Shown: in pieces, positions 55,947 to 64,000 of the stretch
Layout: the number at the start of each line of letters is the position of its first letter
How positions within the stretch are numbered: the stretch's first letter is position 1
Assembly: GCA_017396945.1 (NCBI GenBank)
Contig: JAFQKI010000004.1
Span: 29,331 to 93,330 of the forward strand
Source of the DNA: Muribaculaceae bacterium
GTDB taxonomy: Bacteria; Bacteroidota; Bacteroidia; Bacteroidales; Muribaculaceae
Direction: 5' to 3'
DNA: 64,000 nucleotides
Made by a program: the position numbers and the translations under genes
Notes under the pieces: model-generated
Told to the model about the DNA's origin: nothing
Seen by the model: the letters and a program-made list of their open reading frames with translations, nothing else
The model's database searches: none

Positions 55947-57053
55947 TTAATCATCGGTCCAAAGGAATGTTGTCAACAACGGATAGTGATCTGACGAATT
56001 TACATCGCCACGCTCTATTTTCACCGCTTCAAAATTTCCTTTATACAATACATGATCAATGCGAAAATAAAAACGATTGGTGTTATAGGTGATTGTCGGA
56101 CCAAAAGCACACTCGGCATAAGCATCGGTCATCTCACCTCCTGATATTTCTCTTATCGCATAGCAACCCGAAACATCATTAAAATCTCCACACACTATCA
56201 CATTTTCACACTTGTCATCATCTATATAAGTCCTCACTTGACGCGCCTGACGCGCTCTCAGCTTATTTGCCGCCGATAATTTCGCCAACAATTGTGACTT
56301 GATGCGATGCACATTATTCTCGGTTTTCAATCCGGTCAATTCTTTATACAACTCTTTATCATCTACCGTCAATCCGATTGACTGCAAATGCAGATTATAG
56401 ACGCTTAACTCGCGTCCCTCAATCTCAATTGAGAAACCGGCCATATCATCTACATCATTATCTGCAATATCCAACGACATCTTCTTCACCGGATATTTTG
56501 AAAAAATAGATTGCCCTGCAGTGTCAATCAATATATAGGGATACATCTGTTTTATTGAATCGATTTGTGGACGATAAACGCCCCATCTCGGCAATGGAGA
56601 CAGGTATTCACACTCTTGAAGACACACAATATCGGCATCGGCATCAATGATATACGATAGAGTGCGATTGGTCTTGTCGGGATATTCTCCATCTACCGCA
56701 ATAAAATCATACACATTATATGTTAACACCGTAAACGACCGAGATAACTCTTCTTTGGTCAACTCTCCATGAGGGACATTTATCGGGAAAAATGTCAAAA
56801 ACGGACTAAGAGTCGCCAACACTCCAATACCGGCGACAATCGCGAGACGACGACATAGCCACAAATCCAAGACAAGAATAAAAATCAACAACAGGAACCA
56901 CAACGGGAATGTCATTGCCGCAACTCCGGCAAGTGGCATGGTGTCGGGATTGATACAACCGCCATATCCGGTAAATATCGCCATCATTACAATAGCAACA
57001 TTAATAGCTATACCGCAAGCCAACTTTATTTTATATCCCGAACTCAAATTCAT
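55947..57053 (-). CDS. Membrane protein with endonuclease/exonuclease/phosphatase domain
   Basis: A 368-residue protein. The N-terminal part has three hydrophobic segments (to about residue 95); the rest is an EEP fold with TYNVYDFIAV, DIVCLQECE, a FSKYPVKKMSL segment, CGDFNDVSG and SDHYPLLTTF. Mg-dependent phosphodiesterase or phosphatase; substrate unknown, perhaps a lipid or nucleotide at the envelope. It precedes, and is probably co-transcribed after, the two rhomboid genes (14 bp away). Confidence 0.88.
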   Translation of the reverse strand: MNLSSGYKIKLACGIAINVAIVMMAIFTGYGGCINPDTMPLAGVAAMTFPLWFLLLIFILVLDLWLCRRLAIVAGIGVLATLSPFLTFFPINVPHGELTKEELSRSFTVLTYNVYDFIAVDGEYPDKTNRTLSYIIDADADIVCLQECEYLSPLPRWGVYRPQIDSIKQMYPYILIDTAGQSIFSKYPVKKMSLDIADNDVDDMAGFSIEIEGRELSVYNLHLQSIGLTVDDKELYKELTGLKTENNVHRIKSQLLAKLSAANKLRARQARQVRTYIDDDKCENVIVCGDFNDVSGCYAIREISGGEMTDAYAECAFGPTITYNTNRFYFRIDHVLYKGNFEAVKIERGDVNSSDHYPLLTTFLWTDD

Positions 57054-57067
57054 TACCCTTTCCGTCT

Positions 57068-57997
57068 CTATTTAATGCGTTTGCTTACTTCAAACAATCG
57101 GCGTTTCTCATCGGCGGTCAAAGCGCTATATCCAGACTTCTTTATCTTATCAAGGATTGCATTTAACGCGGCTTGATCTTCGGGAGTCGCGTTTATATCT
57201 TTTTGCCTTTTATCTTGAGATTGTTTTTGTGCTGTCTCAGTTTGTTGTTTTTTGTGCGATTTAGTAAAACGCTTAGCTTTAGGTCTCTTAACTCTGACTC
57301 CACCTGAAAAAGCCACAACCATGCGATCGATTAATTTATTAAATGGTTTAGTAATATCTCGCCCATTTTTGAAGCATAGACCATATATCAATCCAACAAC
57401 AGCTCCACCAACATGAGCCACATGCCCTCCCGCATTATTGCCGGTAAGCCCAAGCATAAATAATCCAAGAGTAATTATCGCAATCCATTTAAGAGACACA
57501 CTGCCAATAAACAACAATCCCATACGATATTCAGGATGAATTACTGCCGTTGCAACAACAATGGCGATTACTGATGCCGATGCACCAATAAGCAACGATG
57601 CCTGTCCGGCGAATGCCGGCAGTGTATTAAACGCAAGCAGATATAACAACGCACCTCCAATCCCACCATATAAATATAATGCAAATACTTGCTTTTGAGT
57701 ACCGGTTAACATAAACACCGTGCCAAACCAATACAGCCAAAGCATATTAAACAATATATGCAACACATCAAAATGTGAAAACATATATGTCACTACTGTC
57801 CAAGGAGTGTCGCACAACCATTGAGGCATGGACGGCAACTCAAACCACCTTAACCATACAAGCTCCGATACTCCGGCAAACATGCACACAATAGCCCCAA
57901 TACGTATCACCAAAAACACCGCAATGTTGACATAAATAAGTCTCATCAACATAGTGCTAACACGCCATTTATGTTTTACTGTATCAATAATAGCCAT
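57068..57997 (-). CDS. Rhomboid family intramembrane serine protease with C-terminal tail
   Basis: A 309-residue rhomboid: six membrane segments, nucleophile motif LIGASASVI and the catalytic His in GHVAHVGGAVVG. The C-terminal part (about 225-309) is a polar, basic-rich tail (KRPKAKRFTKSHKKQQ) ending in a helical segment, cytoplasmic by charge. Overlaps the upstream rhomboid gene by 14 bp. Confidence 0.9.
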   Translation of the reverse strand: MAIIDTVKHKWRVSTMLMRLIYVNIAVFLVIRIGAIVCMFAGVSELVWLRWFELPSMPQWLCDTPWTVVTYMFSHFDVLHILFNMLWLYWFGTVFMLTGTQKQVFALYLYGGIGGALLYLLAFNTLPAFAGQASLLIGASASVIAIVVATAVIHPEYRMGLLFIGSVSLKWIAIITLGLFMLGLTGNNAGGHVAHVGGAVVGLIYGLCFKNGRDITKPFNKLIDRMVVAFSGGVRVKRPKAKRFTKSHKKQQTETAQKQSQDKRQKDINATPEDQAALNAILDKIKKSGYSALTADEKRRLFEVSKRIK

Positions 57998-58739
57998 TAA
58001 ACATCCCTTTACGTTTCCAATAAAGAATCATTATCAACCCAAAGAGCATACCTCCAAGATGTGCGAAGTGGGCAATACCATCCCCGCTATTGTATAATCC
58101 CTCAAGCAACTCAAGCGTGCCATACCCCATAACAAACCATTTTGCCTTGATAGGAATCGGAATAAACATCAGATATATCGGACGATTGGGGAAAATAACA
58201 CCAAACGCCAGCAAAACGCCGTATGTCGCACCCGACGCTCCAACTGTCGGAACATTTATTAATGCATTTATCTTTGCCATATATGGGTCAATAAAATTCA
58301 TCCTGTGACTAATTGCCTCCGCTCCATTATCATTGATATATTGCAACATTACTTCAGGTTCTGTTAGATATTGTGACCAATGATTAATCATTATTGCATA
58401 TACACCAAGTTGTATTAAAGCCGCTCCTATTCCACACGATATGTAATAAAACAAAAATCGCTTTGGTCCCAATACTCTCTCAAGTGTGATACCAAACATG
58501 AATAGCGCAAACATATTAAAGAATAAATGCACAAAACCACCATGCAAGAACATGTATGTTATCACTTGCGCCGGATTAAAATATGGCGAGGTTATGTAAT
58601 GCAATCCCCCATAACGCACCAAATCGATGCCATTGTGTGAAGGCAATACAACCGAAGCCAACCATATAATAACATTGATTATTATCAGGTTTTTAGTAAC
58701 AACCGGTATATTACTGAAAAATGAATTAGATGAGTTCAT
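57984..58739 (-). CDS. Rhomboid family intramembrane serine protease
   Basis: A 251-residue rhomboid: VGASGATYGVLLAFG with the nucleophile Ser, HGGFVHLFFNMFALFMFG in TM2 and the catalytic His in FAHLGGMLFG. It has six membrane segments. First gene of a three-gene unit with a second rhomboid and the EEP protein. A TAATTTTG box on this strand lies at 58801-58808. Confidence 0.92.
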   Translation of the reverse strand: MNSSNSFFSNIPVVTKNLIIINVIIWLASVVLPSHNGIDLVRYGGLHYITSPYFNPAQVITYMFLHGGFVHLFFNMFALFMFGITLERVLGPKRFLFYYISCGIGAALIQLGVYAIMINHWSQYLTEPEVMLQYINDNGAEAISHRMNFIDPYMAKINALINVPTVGASGATYGVLLAFGVIFPNRPIYLMFIPIPIKAKWFVMGYGTLELLEGLYNSGDGIAHFAHLGGMLFGLIMILYWKRKGMFNGYY

Positions 58740-58890
58740 AAATATCTATTATCTATATACTTCTGATATCTGACTTAAATTTATAACAATAAATCAACTA
58801 CAAAATTACAAAAAACTATTGTTTTTCTCCGTTTTATGCTCCTTTATAGACATTTATGTTACATTTTTGGCATTTTTTTTGAAAAACATT

Positions 58891-58921
58891 GTTGCTTTTT
58901 CATTTTTTCGTTTTATATTTG
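58891..58921 (+). promoter_or_regulatory. Promoter of the HU gene
   Basis: GTTG 58891-58894, 19-bp spacer, TATATTTG 58914-58921, 38 bp before the start. Confidence 0.7.
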
Positions 58922-58959
58922 TGCAAGAATACCACAAATCTAATTAATCATTTCAAATT

Positions 58960-59232
58960 ATGAACAAAACAGAGCTTATCAATGCTATTGCTGAAAAAGC
59001 AAACTTAACTAAAGTACAAGCTAAAGGTGCGCTTGACGCAGCTATCGAAGCTATCGGTGGTGCACTTGCTAATGGTGACAAAGTTGCGCTCCTCGGTTTC
59101 GGAACTTTCGCAGTTTCTGAAAAAGGTGCACGCACAGGTATCAACCCCCGCACTAAAGAAAAAATCGAAATTCCCGCTCGCAAAGCTGTGAAATTCAAAG
59201 CTGGTGCTGAACTTAACGACAAAGTAAAATAA
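58960..59232 (+). CDS. HU family DNA-binding protein
   Basis: Nucleoid protein of 90 residues. MNKTELINAIAEKANLTK start, GDKVALLGFGTFAV and RTGINPRTKEKIEIPARKAVKFKAG; the arm residues GINPRTKEKIEI include the conserved DNA-bending Pro. The gene uses a narrow codon set, as in highly expressed genes. Followed by a strong terminator. Confidence 0.96.
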   Translation: MNKTELINAIAEKANLTKVQAKGALDAAIEAIGGALANGDKVALLGFGTFAVSEKGARTGINPRTKEKIEIPARKAVKFKAGAELNDKVK

Positions 59233-59250
59233 GTTTGCCTTAATAGCAAA

Positions 59251-59289
59251 AACAATAAAGGCTGTGTTAACGACACAGCCTTTATTGTT
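59251..59289 (+). terminator. Rho-independent terminator after the HU gene
   Basis: 17-bp stem AACAATAAAGGCTGTGT / ACACAGCCTTTATTGTT with loop TAACG; T-rich sequence follows. Confidence 0.9.
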
Positions 59290-59341
59290 TCATCTTAACG
59301 CAAATCTTTTACCATGCAAATAATTATGCTTATTTCCAAAT

Positions 59342-59374
59342 AATAAAAGCGGGCAATCAGTTTTGATTGCCCGC
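59342..59374 (-). terminator. Terminator for the acpP-fabF transcript
   Basis: GCGGGCAATCA / TGATTGCCCGC with loop GTTT; on the minus strand it is followed by TTTTATTA. Confidence 0.85.
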
Positions 59375-59401
59375 CGAAGTATCGTTTACGCCAAAAACGT
59401 T

Positions 59402-60664
59402 TTATTCAGCGTATTTTTTCACAATAAGTGAAGCATTGTGTCCTCCAAAACCAAATACATTAGACAATGCATAGTTGACTGTACGTTTTTGAGCCTTATC
59501 AAATGTGAAGTTGAGGTTGTAGTCGATATTCTCGTCCATATCCTCTGGTGCATGATTAATTGTGGGAGGAACCACATCTTCTTGCACCGCTTTCACGCTG
59601 AAAAGAGCCTCTACCGCACCAGCAGCACCAAGCAAGTGACCAGTCATTGATTTTGTAGAACTGATGTTGAGCTTGTAGGCATGTTCGCCAAATACTTCCT
59701 TGATAGCTTTCACTTCCGAAACATCACCAACAGGAGTTGATGTACCATGAGCATTGACATAATCAATGCTTTCAGGACCGATTTCAGCATCTTCAAGCGC
59801 ATTCTTCATTGCGAGGATTGCACCAAGACCTTCGGGGTGAGTAGCTGTAAGATGATAAGCATCGGCAGAAAGTCCGCCACCTACGATTTCTGCGTAGATT
59901 TTTGCTCCACGAGCTTTCGCATGCTCAAGTTCCTCAAGAATGAGGACTACTGAACCCTCTCCCATAACAAAACCATCGCGCGATGCGCTAAATGGACGTG
60001 ATGCCGTTGCCGGCTCATCGTTACGAGTAGAGAGTGCGTGCATTGAGTTAAATCCGCCAACTCCAGCAGGGAAAATCGCCGCTTCGGCACCACCTGTCAC
60101 AATCGCATTGGCTTTGCCAAGACGGATGAGGTTGAATGCGTCTATGATTGAGTTGTTGGATGATGCACAAGCCGACACGGTACCATAGTTGGGACCGTGA
60201 AATCCATATTGCATTGAGATGTGACCCGACGCAATATCGGCAATCATCTTAGGAATGAAAAACGGATTGTATTTGGGACCGTTAGCTTCGTTCACTGCAT
60301 AGTAACCGGCTTCTTCTTCAAAAGTGTGAAGACCGCCAATACCGGCAGCGACAATAACACCTACACGATCCTTGTTGATTTCCTCGCCATCAAGACCGGC
60401 ATCTTCTACAGCTTGAGTAGCTGCCACAATTGCATATTGAGCATACAAGTCAAGCGTACGAAGTTTCTTGCGATCGAAATGAGCGTTAGCGTCAAAATTC
60501 TTTACTTCGCAAGCAAATTGAGTCTTAAATTTAGAGCAATCAAAATGAGTAATAGGACCTGCTCCACTCTCTCCATTAAGCGCAGCGTTCCATGTAGAAG
60601 CTACATCATTACCAAGCGGAGTAATGGCACCAAGACCTGTTACGACAACTCTTTTTAATTCCAT
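59402..60664 (-). CDS. fabF: 3-oxoacyl-ACP synthase II
   Basis: Fatty acid chain elongation: condenses acyl-ACP with malonyl-ACP. 420 residues from MELKRVVVTGLGAITPLG; the ORF upstream of this ATG is not coding. The active-site Cys is in VSACASSNN (Cys166), with His in YVNAHGTSTPVGD and KSMTGHLLGAAGAVEA. Co-transcribed after acpP with a 43-bp gap. Confidence 0.97.
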   Translation of the reverse strand: MELKRVVVTGLGAITPLGNDVASTWNAALNGESGAGPITHFDCSKFKTQFACEVKNFDANAHFDRKKLRTLDLYAQYAIVAATQAVEDAGLDGEEINKDRVGVIVAAGIGGLHTFEEEAGYYAVNEANGPKYNPFFIPKMIADIASGHISMQYGFHGPNYGTVSACASSNNSIIDAFNLIRLGKANAIVTGGAEAAIFPAGVGGFNSMHALSTRNDEPATASRPFSASRDGFVMGEGSVVLILEELEHAKARGAKIYAEIVGGGLSADAYHLTATHPEGLGAILAMKNALEDAEIGPESIDYVNAHGTSTPVGDVSEVKAIKEVFGEHAYKLNISSTKSMTGHLLGAAGAVEALFSVKAVQEDVVPPTINHAPEDMDENIDYNLNFTFDKAQKRTVNYALSNVFGFGGHNASLIVKKYAE

Positions 60665-60707
60665 GAAATAATTTAATGATTGATGGAAATGTTCTGAAAA
60701 GCGATGA

Positions 60708-60941
60708 TTACTTGTTAGCTTCGATGTAAGCGATAGCGTCACCTACAGTACCGATTTTTTCAGCTTGATCATCGGGAATAGTAATACCAAATTCCTTTTC
60801 AAATTCCATGATAAGTTCAACAGTATCAAGGCTGTCAGCACCGAGGTCGGTAGTGAATACAGCAGTTTCAGTTACTTGATTTTCGTCAACACCAAGTTTG
60901 TCAACGATGATAGCCTTTACACGAGATGCAATTTCTGACAT
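60708..60941 (-). CDS. acpP: Acyl carrier protein
   Basis: 77-residue carrier of fatty acyl chains. The phosphopantetheine serine is in [10 protein letters not shown] (Ser37); the acidic helix II and the [11 protein letters not shown] end are conserved. First gene of acpP-fabF. Upstream, two near-copies of the -7 box on this strand (GAACTTTG at 60996-61003 and 61039-61046) lie in the leader, possibly tandem promoters. Confidence 0.96.
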   Translation of the reverse strand: MSEIASRVKAIIVDKLGVDENQVTETAVFTTDLGADSLDTVELIMEFEKEFGITIPDDQAEKIGTVGDAIAYIEANK

Positions 60942-61187
60942 AATGATAAATATTTAATTAATAAATTGTTTTAATACAATCATAGTTTGCGGTTGCAAAG
61001 TTCGCAATTTTATTTCAATTGATAAAATTTCCGATGCGCAAAGTTCCTTAAAGTGTGCTAAAAGGGCTCGATATTGTCGCATTTTGCCCTATTTACATTG
61101 CAATTGACCATATTTTGAGCGCGCCACAATGTTACATTCTTGTTACAAGAACAAAACTCATTTATTATTTTTAAACAACCAATTTTA

Positions 61188-62348
61188 TTATAAATCTACA
61201 TTTTTCAAGACTGCAAGTGCTATACCATAGTTTGTGATAGGAACTCCTTGTTTTTGCACTCTCGCCACACGACTCATTACATGTCGTCGCGTAAACATGC
61301 AAGCCCCACAATGTATAACCAAATCATATTGTGATAAATCATCGGGGAAATCGGCTCCACCAACAATATCAATCGACAATCCTTCCCCTATTTTTTGTCG
61401 CAACAAACGTGGAAGTTTCACTCGCCCTATATCCTCGTGTTGAGGCACATGTGTACACGCTTCAGCTATAAGTACCCTCGATGATTGCGTAAGTTTATTC
61501 AACACCGCAGCCCCCTCTCTAAACAAATCAATATCCCCTTTGTATCGAGCAAATAGAATTGAAAACGAAGTTAACACTGTTTCATCAGGCTTCAATTTCG
61601 ACACTTCTGAAAAGGCCTGAGAATCAGTTATTATCAATTTGGGAGGAGACGACAATGAAGCAAGTGCAGCCGACAAACCATCAGTGGTACAACACATCGC
61701 TCGACAACCTCTATCAAGCAACTCGCGCAACACTTCTACTTGGGGCTTTATCAATCTTCCTTTAGGTGCTTGAGTATCTTGAGGCATTACCAAAAGCACC
61801 AAATCACCCGCATTACAAACACCATCGGTAATCAATCGTTCCTCTTTAACGCATTTTTGAGCAATCGATTCAATCAAATTGTCAACACCAACCAATGTTT
61901 TAGCGCTCACCAACAATGGTGCCTCGCCACAAACACTACTTATATGATTTCTAATAGCATCATCAATTATCAATTCTGCCTTAGAGACAACCAGAAGAAC
62001 CGGTATTTCTCGCAATTTTAATTCTTCAAGTAGTTCGATTTCAATAGAGAAATCGCCATCAGGCGTAAACAACAATATCGCTATATCAGTTTTATCCAAC
62101 ACACGCTGAGTTTGAAGCACTCTCATCCGCCCCAATTCAGAATTGTCATCCAACCCCGCTGTGTCAATCAACACCGACGCTCCAATACCGGGCAATTCAA
62201 TTGCTTTCGACACAGGATCGGTTGTTGTTCCCGCCAGCTCAGAAACAATCACGAACTCCTGCCCTGCCAACGCATTAAATAATGACGACTTTCCACTATT
62301 GCATCGTCCAAAAAGCGCAATATGAATACGTTCCGACGTCGCTATCAT
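61188..62348 (-). CDS. hydF: [FeFe] hydrogenase maturation GTPase HydF
   Basis: Scaffold for H-cluster assembly. 386 residues: N-terminal GTPase with P-loop GRCNSGKSSLF, G3 DTAGLDD and G5-like LVSAKT. The G4 motif reads VSKAE where Asn-Lys-x-Asp is expected. The C-terminal part holds the cluster ligands: ACTHVPQHEDIGR and IHCGACMFTRRHVMSR. It starts 3 bp after hydG. Three bases apart and same strand, so an operon. Confidence 0.93.
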   Translation of the reverse strand: MIATSERIHIALFGRCNSGKSSLFNALAGQEFVIVSELAGTTTDPVSKAIELPGIGASVLIDTAGLDDNSELGRMRVLQTQRVLDKTDIAILLFTPDGDFSIEIELLEELKLREIPVLLVVSKAELIIDDAIRNHISSVCGEAPLLVSAKTLVGVDNLIESIAQKCVKEERLITDGVCNAGDLVLLVMPQDTQAPKGRLIKPQVEVLRELLDRGCRAMCCTTDGLSAALASLSSPPKLIITDSQAFSEVSKLKPDETVLTSFSILFARYKGDIDLFREGAAVLNKLTQSSRVLIAEACTHVPQHEDIGRVKLPRLLRQKIGEGLSIDIVGGADFPDDLSQYDLVIHCGACMFTRRHVMSRVARVQKQGVPITNYGIALAVLKNVDL

Positions 62349-62351
62349 ATA

Positions 62352-63776
62352 TTAAAATCTAAAATCACGTTTTCCATTTAAAATATCATCTAATCGCTGT
62401 CGAGTAATTTCGCGCGTCCTATCAGATGGAATCATATTTAATTCAGAAGCGATAGCCCTCTTGCCAAGTTCCGAGACTTGTGGTGAAGCATAATCTTGAA
62501 GATACTCTTGCAGAGTCATCAATGCGTTTGGCGCACAACAATTTCCAATTTGACCGGTCTTAGCAAGAGACATAAACCTATCTCCGGTACGCCCTTCGCG
62601 ATAACATGCGGTACAGAAACTTGGAATATAACCTAACGACAATAGCCAACCTACGATTTCATCAAGTGTACGATTATCCGAAATATCAAATTGAGCCGAC
62701 TTATCTTCTACGCCTATACTATCAGCATATCCACCAACCGTTGTGCGAGAACCGCCACTCAGTTGCGAGACACCCACATCAAGCACTTGCTCTCGACATT
62801 GTCGAGACTCACGAGTAGAAATAATCATACCGGTATAAGGCACAGCCAATCGCAGCACCGCAACAATTTTACGGAACACATCATCAGCTACAGCATAAGG
62901 GAAATCAGCCGGATTAATATCATCTGCCGGACGGATGCGAGGCACGCTTATCGTATGGGGACCTACACCATACACCTTCTCAAGATGCTCGGCATGCATC
63001 AACAACCCGACAAAATCATACCGATAGTCGTATAACCCAAATAATGCACCTATCCCCACATCATCAATACCTCCTTGCATAGCACGATCCATTGCTTCTG
63101 TATGATAAGACCAATCACTTTTTGGTCCGGACGGATGCAAGCGCTCATAAGTATCACGATGATATGTCTCTTGAAACAAAATATATGTACCAATGCCGGC
63201 ATTGCGCAACAACCGATAATTTTCTACCGAAGTTGCCGCCACATTCACATTCACGCGACGTATCGCACCATTTTTATGACGAATAGAATATATCGTATCA
63301 ATTGACTCTAAAATATACTCTATAGGATTTTGCACAGGGTGTTCACCTGCTTCCAACGCAAGTCGTTTATGCCCCATATCTTGCAAAGCCATCACCTCTC
63401 GACGTATCTCTTCTTGCGAAAGTTTACGACGCGGAATAACTTTATTTTTAGCATGATAAGGGCAATACACACATCCATTCACACAATAGTTTGAGAGATA
63501 CAGCGGAGCAAACATTACAATGCGATTGCCATAAATGCGTTGCTTAATTTCTCTCGCCAAAGAGTATATTCTATCCCACACATCCCATTCGTCGGTCTCC
63601 AACAACAACATTGCCTCACGATGAGACAATCCTCCGCCCTCTGCCGCTTTTAATAAAACGTCATTTATCAAACTATTATTCTTGGCATTGGCTTTAGCAT
63701 ATTCTATCGTTGCTGATATCTCACCATTGTGAATATAGTCAGACGCTAAATCAGATGTTACATTATATCGAGTCAT
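62352..63776 (-). CDS. hydG: [FeFe] hydrogenase maturase HydG
   Basis: Radical SAM enzyme that makes CO and CN- ligands from tyrosine for the H-cluster. 474 residues from MTRYNVTSD; an upstream in-frame ATG would extend into the rRNA terminator region and is not used. Cluster motif YCVNGCVYCPYH, the LEAGEHPVQNPIEY stretch, and the second cluster CTACYREGRTG..GNCCAPNAL at the C-terminus are present. It is the first gene downstream of the rRNA terminator, in an operon with hydF. Confidence 0.94.
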   Translation of the reverse strand: MTRYNVTSDLASDYIHNGEISATIEYAKANAKNNSLINDVLLKAAEGGGLSHREAMLLLETDEWDVWDRIYSLAREIKQRIYGNRIVMFAPLYLSNYCVNGCVYCPYHAKNKVIPRRKLSQEEIRREVMALQDMGHKRLALEAGEHPVQNPIEYILESIDTIYSIRHKNGAIRRVNVNVAATSVENYRLLRNAGIGTYILFQETYHRDTYERLHPSGPKSDWSYHTEAMDRAMQGGIDDVGIGALFGLYDYRYDFVGLLMHAEHLEKVYGVGPHTISVPRIRPADDINPADFPYAVADDVFRKIVAVLRLAVPYTGMIISTRESRQCREQVLDVGVSQLSGGSRTTVGGYADSIGVEDKSAQFDISDNRTLDEIVGWLLSLGYIPSFCTACYREGRTGDRFMSLAKTGQIGNCCAPNALMTLQEYLQDYASPQVSELGKRAIASELNMIPSDRTREITRQRLDDILNGKRDFRF

Positions 63777-63789
63777 TACAATTTCTTTT

Positions 63790-63835
63790 ATCAACGCGAA
63801 GTTACAACTTTTTTCCGGAGTGTAATAGCGTTGAT
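63790..63835. promoter_or_regulatory. Inverted repeat and near-consensus -7 box upstream of hydG
   Basis: Arms ATCAACGC (63790-63797) and GCGTTGAT (63828-63835) separated by 30 bp, enclosing a near-consensus -7 box on the minus strand, TAACTTCG (plus CGAAGTTA 63797-63804). It could be an operator, a leader hairpin, or chance. Confidence 0.4.
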
Positions 63836-63853
63836 ATGATTGGGGAGGGGATT

Positions 63854-63898
63854 TTCTAAAAAACAAAGAAGCCCGGCTGAGGTTGTCAGTCGGGCTTC
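63854..63898 (-). terminator. Terminator of the rRNA operon
   Basis: On the minus strand GAAGCCCGACTGA / TCAGCCGGGCTTC with a 5-nt loop and one G-U pair, then TTTGTTTTTT. It lies directly after the 5S rRNA and about 78 bp before hydG. Confidence 0.92.
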
Positions 63899-63906
63899 GC
63901 TTCTGT

Positions 63907-64000
<94 letters not shown>

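Overview
The window reads as chromosomal DNA of a gut-type, anaerobic member of the Bacteroidota, most likely order Bacteroidales and possibly Muribaculaceae (the family is inference). Direct signs are promoters with the Bacteroidota -7 box TAnnTTTG and a TTTG-like -33 box about 20 bp upstream, two very large secreted proteins ending in type IX secretion (Por) sorting tails, a Rho factor with a long Asn/Gln-rich insertion, a malic enzyme fused to a phosphotransacetylase-like domain, and a group-B-like [FeFe] hydrogenase.

Layout. 1-5.2 kb: end of a lipid A acyltransferase gene, a GT2 glycosyltransferase, an FKBP isomerase, speA, truA and tRNA-Leu. 5.3-12.1 kb: rpiB, a secreted GH9 glucanase, an exported DUF4261 protein and a 1150-residue type IX substrate. 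12.1-18.9 kb: a GT39-type transferase, a TPR protein, a MINPP-like phytase, Tpx, a LolA-like secreted protein, a TraB/GumN protein and an OmpA-family porin. 19-33.7 kb is mostly housekeeping: miaA-pepT diverging from cysK, typA, an inositol-phosphatase-family enzyme, a GNAT enzyme, the operon rho-ybaK-aroC-radical SAM, maeB and a low-complexity secreted protein. 33.9-36.7 kb: gltX and waaA.

36.7-45.2 kb is the accessory part. It holds a DUF4160/DUF2442-HTH pair with an operator-like palindrome between its promoter boxes, an operon of two small DUF3791-like proteins and an S41 lipoprotein, a palindrome-rich non-coding block, a 1469-residue type IX substrate, and a second DUF4160-DUF2442 module whose DUF4160 gene is broken by two nonsense codons. 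Short repeats are shared by the two non-coding flanks of the giant gene.

45.2-64 kb: an unknown protein and a SpoU-type RNA methyltransferase, a divergent pair of a small winged-helix protein and the hydrogenase-hydE operon, nagA, tRNA-Pro, a metal ABC transporter without an adjacent permease, a NERD protein, an M3 peptidase, an EEP-family membrane protein, two rhomboid proteases, HU, acpP-fabF, hydG-hydF, and the 3' part of a 5S rRNA gene that marks the end of an rRNA operon entering from the right edge.

How the genes fit together: HydE, HydF and HydG plus the hydrogenase form a complete set for building an H-cluster, although they lie in two loci about 11 kb apart. The GH9 enzyme, the phytase-like phosphatase, the type IX substrates and nagA fit a fermenter living on host or dietary polymers. 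No complete mobile element, CRISPR array or phage is visible.
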